Source: a bacterium
GTDB lineage: Bacteria; Patescibacteriota; Patescibacteriia; UBA1558; S5-K13
Length of the DNA stretch: 15,388 bases
Assembly: GCA_021106915.1 (NCBI GenBank)
Contig: JAIOTH010000090.1
Location: forward strand, 1 to 15,388
Direction of reading: 5' to 3'
The notes under the pieces were generated by a model. That model made no database searches and was not told the origin of the DNA. It worked only from the letters and a program-made list of their open reading frames with translations. The translations under genes and the position numbers were made by a program. This document shows positions 1-6,659 of the stretch, piece by piece (position 1 is the first letter of the stretch; each line of letters starts with the position of its first letter).

Positions 1-474
1 AGTGAAACTAAAAAAGTTTTCATCCGCCCCTTAGAAACCAAAAAATTAATTGCTTATAACGTTGACCTAGACAAAGCTATTCGTCAAGTTGATATAGAAA
101 TAGAGAGTATATCTTGGCAAAGATTAAATCTCGAAGAACAGGAAATAATATCTAAAAAACTATTCCAAATAGACAATAAAAAAATCAATATTAAAAATAA
201 TACTGAAAATCGAGAAAAAACTCGTAATTGGGTTAAATTTGACGTCAGAAATATTTCTCCCTATAATCTAGTTAAATCTAAATTTTATACTTTAGTTTAT
301 CTAGGACAAAAATTAGTAGCTGTTAATCAAATAGAAGAAAATAACTTTTTAACTGGGGAAAAAAGAAATTTAGAGACTTCTTGGTTCTATAGATTATCTC
401 CTTATGTTAATTTACAGGTAGAATATGAAACAAATCCTTTAGACAAAGAAAATCTTTTTATTATTACCAAGTAG
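1..474 (+). CDS. C-terminal part of an unrecognised, probably extracytoplasmic protein (5' end outside window)
   Basis: Frame 1 is open from base 1 to the TAG at 472-474, giving 157 codons without a start, so the gene begins upstream. The last 80 residues alternate hydrophobic and polar residues as a beta-sandwich would (around WVKFDVRNIS, FYTLVYLGQKLVAVNQIE, then a W and a tyrosine-rich stretch). This resembles, from memory, FxLYD-like extracellular domains at the end of Patescibacteria envelope proteins; that is an inference from pattern only. No membrane segment is visible in the part present, so any anchor must be upstream. rodA follows after 30 bases on the same strand, so the two could be co-transcribed. 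No function is assigned. Confidence 0.75.
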   Translation, partial: SETKKVFIRPLETKKLIAYNVDLDKAIRQVDIEIESISWQRLNLEEQEIISKKLFQIDNKKINIKNNTENREKTRNWVKFDVRNISPYNLVKSKFYTLVYLGQKLVAVNQIEENNFLTGEKRNLETSWFYRLSPYVNLQVEYETNPLDKENLFIITK

Positions 475-504
475 TAATCTTCACCTAATTAAGTAATAAG
501 TCTA

Positions 505-1605
505 ATGAAAATAAATCTAAAAAATATCTTTCGCGGAGATTGGACACTGCTAGCAGCAGTTTTTTTATTATTAATTGTTGGTCTTTTGAGTATTTATAGT
601 ACTAGCTTGAATAATATTGAAACAAAAATGGTGTTTTTCAATAAGCAATTAATTTTTGCCTTAAGTGGAATTTTATTGATGTTAATTGTCTCTTTGAGTG
701 ACTACCGAATTTTAAAATCTTATTATAAAATTTTTGTCATCCTAACCTATATTTTACTTTTAATTGTACTTTTTACTGGTCGAACCATTCGGGGAGCTAG
801 TGCTTGGATAGAATTATTTGGTTTTCAATTCCAACCAGTAGAATTAGCCAAAATTGCTTTAATTATTTTTTTAGCGACCTATCTTTCTAGCAAAGCTCGC
901 GAATTTTATCATTCCTGGAAACCAATATTTATATCTACAGCTGTAATTTTACCAATGATCATTTTAGTAGCTGCTCAACCAGATATGGGTTCAGCTTTAA
1001 TTTTATTTGCTATTTGGATTATCATGATTTTTTTTACTAAAATTGATAAAAATAAAATAATCGTTATTCTATTAATAATTGCTATTACTTTGGCTTCTGG
1101 TTGGTTTCTATTTTTAAAAGATTATCAAAAAAATAGAATTTTAACTTTTTTAGATCCTGAAAAAGATCCCCTAGGAGTTGGCTATAATCTATCTCAATCA
1201 ATTACAGCGGTTGGCTCGGGAAAATTAACTGGTCGAGGATTTGGTTTAGGTTCTCAAAGTCAATTAAATTTTCTACCAGAACAGAGAACTGATTTCATTT
1301 TTGCAGTTATTTCTGAAGAATTCGGCTTTATTGGATCTTTATTAACTATGATTTTAATTATAATTATACTTTTACGAATAATTATGATTACTCAAAAAAC
1401 CAGTGACAATTTTGCTATTTATCTAGCTTTAGGATTCTTCATTCTCTTTTTTGTACAATCAGCTATGAATATTGCGATGAATGTTGGTTTAGCGCCTGTA
1501 ATTGGAGTGCCATTACCTTTTGTGTCTTATGGAGGAACATCTTTATGGGTTAGTTTACTATCTATTGGTATTTTGGAAAGTATTTTGATTCACAGAACGA
1601 ATTAG
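505..1605 (+). CDS. rodA: RodA, SEDS-family peptidoglycan glycosyltransferase
   Basis: A 366-residue polytopic membrane protein of the SEDS (FtsW/RodA/SpoVE) family, which polymerises lipid II into glycan strands during elongation, working with a class B PBP. Family motifs are clear: GASAWIELFGFQFQPVELAK at 97-116, QPDMGSA at 158-164, GYNLSQSITAVGSGKLTGRG at 226-245, and LPEQRTDFIFAVISEE at 257-272. In that last block D263 matches the essential loop aspartate of RodA. The C-terminus has the usual VPLPFVSYGGTSL. Length is normal for RodA and somewhat short for FtsW, and no FtsW-specific extension is seen. The first ATG of the frame is used; no Shine-Dalgarno precedes it, as for most genes here. 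SEDS assignment is near certain; RodA over FtsW is likely. Confidence 0.93.
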   Translation: MKINLKNIFRGDWTLLAAVFLLLIVGLLSIYSTSLNNIETKMVFFNKQLIFALSGILLMLIVSLSDYRILKSYYKIFVILTYILLLIVLFTGRTIRGASAWIELFGFQFQPVELAKIALIIFLATYLSSKAREFYHSWKPIFISTAVILPMIILVAAQPDMGSALILFAIWIIMIFFTKIDKNKIIVILLIIAITLASGWFLFLKDYQKNRILTFLDPEKDPLGVGYNLSQSITAVGSGKLTGRGFGLGSQSQLNFLPEQRTDFIFAVISEEFGFIGSLLTMILIIIILLRIIMITQKTSDNFAIYLALGFFILFFVQSAMNIAMNVGLAPVIGVPLPFVSYGGTSLWVSLLSIGILESILIHRTN

Positions 1606-1650
1606 TTGTTAAGAATTAGTTGTTAGTTACTGGGAATTAGGAATTTAAAG

Positions 1651-1677
1651 TCCCCCTGTCAAGGGGGATTTAGGGGG
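1651..1677. repeat. G/C-rich hairpin repeat, REP-like, 3' of rodA
   Basis: The arms tccccct (1651-1657) and aggggga (1662-1668) form a perfect 7-bp stem with a 4-nt loop, followed by a second GGGGG run at 1673-1677. This is a sharp G/C island in very AT-rich intergenic DNA. Similar C5/G5 hairpin repeats are dispersed in many bacterial genomes, from memory. No T-run follows, so it is a poor intrinsic terminator. Copy number elsewhere cannot be seen from this window. Confidence 0.5.
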
Positions 1678-1730
1678 TTAAAAGGTCAATAAATTATTCA
1701 AAACTATTAAATTATATTTTCAAATAAAAA

Positions 1731-1763
1731 AACGGCTCGTTATTCACGAACCGTTCATTTTTT
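1731..1763. terminator. Bidirectional intrinsic terminator between rodA and the minus-strand gene
   Basis: Arms aacggctcgt (1731-1740) and acgaaccgtt (1746-1755) form a 10-bp stem with one C-A mismatch on the + strand. On the minus strand the same position is a G-U wobble, so the hairpin is more stable there. A T-rich tail follows on + (1757-1763) and an A-run on + at 1726-1732 gives the U-tail for minus transcripts. It sits between two converging genes, which is where a shared terminator is expected. Confidence 0.72.
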
Positions 1764-1777
1764 ACTCAAAAACTTAT

Positions 1778-2044
1778 TTACTCTTTACTAGGAATTTTCA
1801 TTCCCCATATTGGGACATAAACCGTCCAACTAAACAAAGCTACTACAATTGAAAAGAATATTCCCTTTCCAGCGTCACGAAAGCGATCATAGGTTGCTAA
1901 ACTTAGAAACGGAACAACTATTATTAAACACATCACCGCTACACTTCCTTTAGCATTGGAATTAGACAGCACAATTATTAAACAAAATGCAATTATTAAC
2001 AATATAGTTAAAAAGAGCATATAACGATACAGACCTGTTTTCAT
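1778..2044 (-). CDS. Small three-helix membrane protein, DUF805-like in one motif
   Basis: I place the start at the ATG at 2044-2042 rather than the upstream ATG at 2065, because a strong GGAGGAGA ribosome site lies 2 bases before it; this gives 88 residues. Three hydrophobic segments are visible, at about 8-28, 35-54 and 66-84. Between the second and third is YDRFRDAGKGIFF, which recalls the RRLHDxGxSGW signature of DUF805 membrane proteins. The resemblance is partial and the protein is shorter than typical DUF805. It is the only minus-strand gene in the window and the only one with a textbook Shine-Dalgarno, so it may be an acquired unit with its own promoter. Function unknown. Confidence 0.68.
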   Translation of the reverse strand: MKTGLYRYMLFLTILLIIAFCLIIVLSNSNAKGSVAVMCLIIVVPFLSLATYDRFRDAGKGIFFSIVVALFSWTVYVPIWGMKIPSKE

Positions 2045-2046
2045 TT

Positions 2047-2054
2047 TCTCCTCC
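2047..2054 (-). promoter_or_regulatory. Strong Shine-Dalgarno that sets the start of the minus-strand gene
   Basis: On the minus strand the sequence reads GGAGGAGA, then AA, then ATG at 2044-2042. The match to the anti-SD of 16S rRNA is unusually good for this window, where nearly every other start has no such element. It argues for the internal start over the ATG at 2065. Confidence 0.65.
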
Positions 2055-2086
2055 AATTTTATCAAGATTTTGCTTGATTTACTTTT

Positions 2087-2114
2087 ATTTTAACATTTGT
2101 CATTAAATATTCAA
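2087..2114 (-). promoter_or_regulatory. Possible promoter of the minus-strand membrane gene
   Basis: On the minus strand TTGAAT (2114-2109) and TAAAAT (2092-2087) are separated by 16 bases, a fair sigma70-type match about 40 bases upstream of the gene start. AT-rich DNA yields such matches by chance, so confidence is limited. Confidence 0.35.
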
Positions 2115-2150
2115 TACCACAAATTACTAAAAATATCGTCATAAGTCAAC

Positions 2151-2179
2151 TTGAAACTTATAAGCATTAATACTATAAT
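2151..2179 (+). promoter_or_regulatory. Sigma70-type promoter upstream of asnS
   Basis: TTGAAA (2151-2156) and a perfect TATAAT (2174-2179) are separated by exactly 17 bases, the best promoter match in the window. Transcription would start near 2186, leaving a leader of about 80 bases. An A/T-only hairpin with 9-bp arms (2215-2223 and 2227-2235) and a T-run lies in that leader; with no G/C pair it is probably too weak to terminate. Confidence 0.58.
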
Positions 2180-2268
2180 TAGAGAGTAAAATAAAAAAAT
2201 AAAATAGAATTTAGAAAAATATTCTCAATATTTTTTGTTTTTAAATTATCTTTAAATATTACAAAACT

Positions 2269-3582
2269 ATGAAAAAAGTATTTATATCCGATATTGATAA
2301 ATATTTAGACCAAGAAGTGAAAATCCAAGGTTGGGTGCATAATTTTAGATCTTCTGGCTCCTTATATTTTTTACAAATTAGAGATGGCTCGGGATTTATT
2401 CAAGCTATTGTCTCTAAAAATGCCGAAGGTCCCGACCGAAGTGGAGGGAATGAAAAGTTATGGAATGAATGTGAAAAAATTACCCAAGAAACATCTATTG
2501 AATTATCAGGAAAAGTTGCTAAACATCCTAAAAAAGAGGAGTATGAAATTCAAGTTTCTAATTTAGAACTACTTCAAATTGCTGAAGAATATCCGATCTC
2601 TAACAAAGATCATGGTGAAGCATTTCTATTAGACAATCGACATTTATGGTTAAGATCTAAAAAACAATGGGCTATTCAAAAAATAAGAGATAGAATTATC
2701 CAAGCTACTTATAATTTTTTTCATCAAGAACACTTTATAAAAATTGATTCTCCTATTTTAACTCCTAATGCCTGTGAAGGAACTACTACTTTATTTGGAG
2801 TAGATTATTTTGATATGGGCAAAGCTTATCTATCTCAATCTGGTCAATTATATATTGAAGCTGCTATTATGGCTCATGGTCGAGTTTTTGACTTTGGTCC
2901 TACTTTTCGGGCTGAAAAATCTAAAACCAGAAGACATTTAACTGAATTCTGGATGATGGATGCGGAAATGGCTTTTTGTGACCATCAAGGCAATATGGAA
3001 ATTCAAGAAAATCTAATCTCATATATTGTTCAAGATGTTTTAAAAAATTGTAAAGAAGAATTAGAAATTTTAGAAAGAGACATTAGTAAATTAAAAAATA
3101 TTAAAGCTCCTTTTAAAAGAATAACTCATGCTGCAGCTGTTGAATTTTTACAAACAAAAGGTTCTAAAATAACTTTAGAAGATGACCTCGGAGCAGAGGA
3201 CGAAACTATGCTTACTGAAAATAGTGATGTCCCCATCTTTGTAGAAAAATGGCCGAAAGCTATCAAAGCCTTTTATATGAAACGAGATCCTGAAAATGAT
3301 AATTTAGTTTTAGGTTCAGATTTAATTGCTACTGAAGGACATGGTGAATTAATTGGGGGATCTCAAAGAGAGGACAGCTATGATATTTTAAAGGCTAGAA
3401 TAGAAAAAGAGAAGCTACCAATGAAAGATTTTGAATGGTATTTAGATTTAAGAAAATATGGCTCTGTACCTCACTCTGGATTTGGTTATGGTTTAGAAAG
3501 GCTAACTGGTTGGATTTGTGGTGTTCATCATATTCGAGAAACAATTCCCTTTCCAAGAATGATTAATAGACTAACCCCTTAA
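2269..3582 (+). CDS. asnS: Asparaginyl-tRNA synthetase (class IIb)
   Basis: Charges tRNA-Asn with asparagine in the cytoplasm. The 437-residue protein has an N-terminal OB-fold anticodon-binding domain (about 15-105, with GWVHNFRSSG and FLQIRDGSGFIQAIV) and a class II catalytic domain. Motif 1 is around SPILTPNACEG (161-171), motif 2 is FRAEKSKTRRHLTEFWMMD (213-231), and motif 3 is GFGYGLERL (404-412) with its arginine at 411. GELIGGSQRE (359-368) marks it as AsnRS rather than AspRS. The end IPFPRMINRLTP matches the family. The sequence looks closer to the archaeal-type AsnRS found in some CPR bacteria, from memory. Residues 51-61 (NAEGPDRSGGN) are an in-frame repeat insertion in the OB fold, described separately. 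No ribosome site is seen before the ATG. Confidence 0.95.
   Translation: MKKVFISDIDKYLDQEVKIQGWVHNFRSSGSLYFLQIRDGSGFIQAIVSKNAEGPDRSGGNEKLWNECEKITQETSIELSGKVAKHPKKEEYEIQVSNLELLQIAEEYPISNKDHGEAFLLDNRHLWLRSKKQWAIQKIRDRIIQATYNFFHQEHFIKIDSPILTPNACEGTTTLFGVDYFDMGKAYLSQSGQLYIEAAIMAHGRVFDFGPTFRAEKSKTRRHLTEFWMMDAEMAFCDHQGNMEIQENLISYIVQDVLKNCKEELEILERDISKLKNIKAPFKRITHAAAVEFLQTKGSKITLEDDLGAEDETMLTENSDVPIFVEKWPKAIKAFYMKRDPENDNLVLGSDLIATEGHGELIGGSQREDSYDILKARIEKEKLPMKDFEWYLDLRKYGSVPHSGFGYGLERLTGWICGVHHIRETIPFPRMINRLTP
2417..2451 (+). repeat. In-frame half-palindromic coding repeat, copy 1 (in asnS)
   Basis: A 35-nt block identical to 6117-6151 in aspS except at 2438 (G here, A there). Its core tcccgaccgaagtggaggga (2430-2449) can fold: TCCC pairs with GGGA, a GA/AG internal mismatch follows, then CC pairs with GG around a 5-nt loop. 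It is read in frame as KNAEGPDRSGGN, inside the OB fold where related AsnRS proteins go straight from the VSK region into the following helix. Its G/C content is well above the surrounding gene. Confidence 0.8.
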
Positions 3583-3659
3583 TTAATTTCTAATAACTAA
3601 TTTCTAATTTCAATTTAATATCTAATGATTTAATTTCAAATTAATAATTCAAAATTAAT

Positions 3660-5015
3660 ATGAAGATTACCATCTTCGGTACTGGTTATGTAGGATTAGT
3701 TCAGGGAGCTTGTATGGCTGACCTCGGACATGATGTCTTATGTATTGATATTGATGCTGAAAAAATAAAAAAATTAAATAAAGGACAAATTCCATTTTAT
3801 GAACCAGGTTTATCTGATTTAATTACTAGAAACACTAAACAAGGAAGATTACAATTTAGTTTAGACGCAAACAAAGGAATTGAATTTGCCCAAACTATAT
3901 TTATTGCTGTCGGTACTCCGCAGACTACAACAGACAAGCAATCTCCCAGTGGCCAAGCAGACCTTTCCGCAGTTTTTACAGTAGCTAAAGTTATTGGAGA
4001 AAATATGAAAGAATACAAGGTAATTGTTAATAAAAGTACAGTTCCTCCTCTCACTACTCAAAAAGTAAGAAGAGTAATCCAAGAAAATTTAAACCAAAAA
4101 GAATTAAAATTTAGTATTGTTTCTAATCCAGAATTCCTTAAAGAAGGATCAGCTGTGAAAGATTTTTTAATTCCAGATCGCATAGTAGCTGGCATTGAAA
4201 AAGATGATAAACAAGCTAAAAAAATAATGTTAAAAATATACGACTCTTTAGTTCGAGCTGATAAACCAATAATGTTTACCGACACTACCACCTCTGAAAC
4301 AATTAAATATGCAGCTAATGCCATGCTCGCTTCCAAAATATCCTTTATGAATGAACTTTCTCACTACGCTGAAAAAACAGGAGCTAATATCAAAGAAATA
4401 GCCAGGGGAATTGGTTTGGATAACAGAATTGGACCAAGATTTCTGCAAGCTGGTTGTGGTTATGGAGGAGCTTGTTTTCCGAAAGATATTCAATCTTTAA
4501 TTTATGAAATGAAAGAAAATAATGTTGATTGTGAAATAATGTCAGCAATTGAAAGCGTGAATCTAAGACAGAAACAATCAATTATTAAAAAAGTAAATCA
4601 AATCTTCCCAGATTTAGAAGGTAAAAAAATTGGTATTTGGGGACTTTCTTTTAAACCAAATACTGATGACATTCGGGAAGCTCCTTCTAAAATTATTATT
4701 AAAGATTTATTAGAGCAAGGAGCTGAAATCAAAACTTTTGATCCAGAGGCCATGGATAATTTTAAAACTGAATTTCTCACCGATCCCGACTTTAATGGAG
4801 GGGCAGATATTGTATATTGTCAAAATCCCTATGAAGTTGCTAAAAATATTGATTTATTAATTTTAGTAACTGAATGGAATGCTTTTAAAGAAATTGATAT
4901 GGAAAAAATAAAAAACTCTATGCAAGAAGCTAATTTAATTGATTGCCGAAATGTTTACAAACCTCAAGAAATTAAAGAACTTGGATTTAATTATGTATCA
5001 ATTGGGAGGGAATAA
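3660..5015 (+). CDS. ugd: UDP-glucose 6-dehydrogenase
   Basis: Oxidises UDP-glucose to UDP-glucuronate with two NAD+, supplying sugar acids for surface polysaccharide. The 451-residue protein has an N-terminal Rossmann domain with GTGYVG at 7-12 and D30 of the NAD site. The central domain has NPEFLKEGSAVKDFLIPDRIV at 157-176 and the catalytic block GCGYGGACFPKD at 265-276, where C272 is the nucleophilic cysteine. The C-terminal UDP-binding domain has GLSFKPNTDDIREAPS at 328-343 and ILVTEW at 401-406. Length is slightly above the usual 430-440. One extra piece is TDPDFNGGAD (374-383), which coincides with a degenerate copy of the coding repeat. It lies between two tRNA synthetase genes, with no glycan gene cluster in view. 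Confidence 0.95.
   Translation: MKITIFGTGYVGLVQGACMADLGHDVLCIDIDAEKIKKLNKGQIPFYEPGLSDLITRNTKQGRLQFSLDANKGIEFAQTIFIAVGTPQTTTDKQSPSGQADLSAVFTVAKVIGENMKEYKVIVNKSTVPPLTTQKVRRVIQENLNQKELKFSIVSNPEFLKEGSAVKDFLIPDRIVAGIEKDDKQAKKIMLKIYDSLVRADKPIMFTDTTTSETIKYAANAMLASKISFMNELSHYAEKTGANIKEIARGIGLDNRIGPRFLQAGCGYGGACFPKDIQSLIYEMKENNVDCEIMSAIESVNLRQKQSIIKKVNQIFPDLEGKKIGIWGLSFKPNTDDIREAPSKIIIKDLLEQGAEIKTFDPEAMDNFKTEFLTDPDFNGGADIVYCQNPYEVAKNIDLLILVTEWNAFKEIDMEKIKNSMQEANLIDCRNVYKPQEIKELGFNYVSIGRE
4784..4803 (+). repeat. Degenerate relative of the coding repeat (in ugd)
   Basis: Both 7-nt ends of the 20-nt core are kept (tcccgac at 4784-4790 and tggaggg at 4796-4802) at exactly the same spacing as in asnS and aspS, while the central bases differ. 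It encodes part of DPDFNGGAD, in a loop where ordinary Ugd proteins are several residues shorter. The match is 14 of 20 bases, so chance is not excluded. Confidence 0.42.
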
Positions 5016-5167
5016 ATAATAACTTTCAACTTTATAATTTTTTACCCTGTTAAATTTAAATTTTTAAATAAAATTAACAATTAAATATTACTAATACTGA
5101 AGTTAATAACTAGTCCGTTAAATAAATCATTAGTATATTAGCATCAATTATTCGTATCATTAGTATC

Positions 5168-6607
5168 ATGAAAACTTACATTAAAGAAACAATTACTAAA
5201 GAAATAAATCAAGAAGTCGAATTAAAAGGCTGGGTTCATGTTTTTCGACGCATGGGAAAAATTGCCTTTATTGAATTAAGAGATTCTACTGGAATAATTC
5301 AAGTAGTTTGTGTACCAGCCGAAATGACTCCTGAATCAGCTGCCTTGCTAGATAATATCCGACCAGAATTTGTTCTGAGCTTAAAAGGAATTATCCAAGC
5401 TCGTTCTGAAAAACAAATTAGAGCAGAGGAATTAACTGGAAAAATAGAAATTTTAGCTAAAGATATAAAAATATTGTCAGAAGCTGAAACGCCTCCTTTT
5501 GAAATTGAAAATGAGACTCTTCAAGCTAAAGAAGAACTAAGATTAAAACATCGTTACTTAGATTTGCGTCATGAACGAATGGCTAACAATATCAAAAATC
5601 GACATCAAGTTATTCATTTTTTTAGAAATCATTTAACTGATAATAATTTTACGGAAATTCAAACTCCTATTCTAACTAAATCAACTCCCGAAGGAGCTCG
5701 AGACTATATTGTACCTTCTCGACTTCATAAAGGTAAATTCTTTGCCTTACCGCAAGCGCCACAACAGTATAAGCAATTATTAATGATTGCTGGTTTTGAA
5801 AAATATTTTCAAGTAGCTCCTTGTTTTCGAGATGAAGATGCTCGATCAGATCGTAGTCCGGGAGAATTTTACCAATTAGATATTGAGATGTCATTCTTAA
5901 ATCAAGATGAAATTTTAAACAAAATTGAAACAATGATGACTACTATGGTTGAGAAATTATTTCCAGAAAAAATCATCACTAGCAAACCTTGGCCTCGGAT
6001 TGACTATCAAGAAGCTATGGAAAAATATGGAACTGACAAACCAGATCTAAGAAAAGATAAAGAAAATCCAAATGAATTAGCATTTTCTTGGATTATTAAT
6101 TTTCCTTTATTTGCGGAAAATGCCGAAGGTCCCGACCAAAGTGGAGGGAATAAAGAAAAGTTCATTGGTATCCACGGCAAATTAGCTCCCTCTCATAATA
6201 TGTTTACTCAACCTCAAGAAAAAGACTTAGAGTTATTAGATAAAAATCCTGGAAAAGTTCATTCTTATCAACATGATTTAGCTTTAAATGGTTTTGAACT
6301 TGGTGGAGGAGCAATTCGAATTCATGATATGAAACTTCAAGAAAAAATTTGGGATTTAATTGGCTTTACCGCTGAACAAAAAAAAGATTTTGCTCATTAT
6401 TATGAAGCTATCAAATATGGTGTACCACCTCATGGTGGAGTTGCTATTGGTATAGATAGATTATTAATGATTTTAATGGGAGAAAAAAATCTTAAAGAAG
6501 TGACTGCTTTTCCTTTAACCTCTGATGGTCATGATCCCATGATGGATAGTCCGGCAGAAGTTAGTAAAGAGCAGTTGGAGGAGTTGGGGATTGAGTTAAA
6601 AAAATAA
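5168..6607 (+). CDS. aspS: Aspartyl-tRNA synthetase without the bacterial GAD insertion domain
   Basis: Charges tRNA-Asp with aspartate. The 479-residue protein has an OB-fold anticodon domain (about 15-105) and a class II core: PILTKSTPEGARDY at 167-180, QAPQQYKQLLMIAGFEKYFQ at 196-215, motif 2 FRDEDARSDRSPGEFYQLDIE at 220-240, and motif 3 GVAIGIDRL at 424-432 with R431. Bacterial AspRS is usually about 590 residues. The missing length is the GAD domain: KYGTDKPDLRKDKENPNELAFSWIINFPLF runs directly across its normal place. Residues 318-328 (NAEGPDQSGGN) are an in-frame repeat insertion. The last 13 codons use GAG, CAG, TTG and GGG, unlike the GAA/CAA/TTA habit of the rest, and a second, host-like copy of this end lies at 7845-7979; the 3' end was probably replaced by recombination. 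Confidence 0.95.
   Translation: MKTYIKETITKEINQEVELKGWVHVFRRMGKIAFIELRDSTGIIQVVCVPAEMTPESAALLDNIRPEFVLSLKGIIQARSEKQIRAEELTGKIEILAKDIKILSEAETPPFEIENETLQAKEELRLKHRYLDLRHERMANNIKNRHQVIHFFRNHLTDNNFTEIQTPILTKSTPEGARDYIVPSRLHKGKFFALPQAPQQYKQLLMIAGFEKYFQVAPCFRDEDARSDRSPGEFYQLDIEMSFLNQDEILNKIETMMTTMVEKLFPEKIITSKPWPRIDYQEAMEKYGTDKPDLRKDKENPNELAFSWIINFPLFAENAEGPDQSGGNKEKFIGIHGKLAPSHNMFTQPQEKDLELLDKNPGKVHSYQHDLALNGFELGGGAIRIHDMKLQEKIWDLIGFTAEQKKDFAHYYEAIKYGVPPHGGVAIGIDRLLMILMGEKNLKEVTAFPLTSDGHDPMMDSPAEVSKEQLEELGIELKK
6117..6151 (+). repeat. In-frame half-palindromic coding repeat, copy 2 (in aspS)
   Basis: Matches 34 of 35 bases of the asnS copy at 2417-2451, in the same orientation and the same reading frame, giving ENAEGPDQSGGN. 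It sits in the loop between NFPLF (311-315) and IHGKLAPSHNMFT, which varies in length in the AspRS family. The two host genes share no nucleotide similarity around the element, so this is a mobile or copied block rather than common descent of the genes. Confidence 0.82.
6515..6549 (+). repeat. Left 35-nt direct repeat, possible att-like junction (in aspS)
   Basis: Perfectly identical to 7881-7915. Codons upstream of it look like the rest of aspS, while codons downstream (6569-6595) are G-rich and foreign in style. This is what a crossover inside the block would leave. It encodes LTSDGHDPMMD, which is conserved protein sequence, so some identity is expected from constraint, but not at every third position. 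Confidence 0.6.
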
Positions 6608-6659
6608 ATGCTATATGAAAAAAATTATTACCAGGAGATAAATTATTTTTTAAAAACAT

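Noticed and set aside
2215..2240. Hairpin and T-run in the asnS leader as a terminator or riboswitch
   Set aside because: The stem contains only A-T pairs, and no conserved T-box or other riboswitch element can be seen; it is likely a by-product of AT richness.
2384..2566. A 60-codon + strand frame inside asnS
   Set aside because: It is a second frame of asnS, lysine-rich without domain features; asnS is intact across it.
3797..4780. Several minus-strand open frames opposite ugd
   Set aside because: They lie fully inside a gene with complete Ugd motifs, overlap one another, and have no recognisable protein features; they are antisense shadows.
4995..5013. Another half copy of the coding repeat at the ugd end (gggagggaataaa)
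   Set aside because: The encoded SIGRE is the normal Ugd C-terminus, and only the right half matches.
5127..5166. Two copies of tcattagtat upstream of aspS as an operator or CRISPR-like repeat
   Set aside because: Only two 10-mers 30 bases apart in AT-rich DNA with no dyad symmetry; chance is enough.
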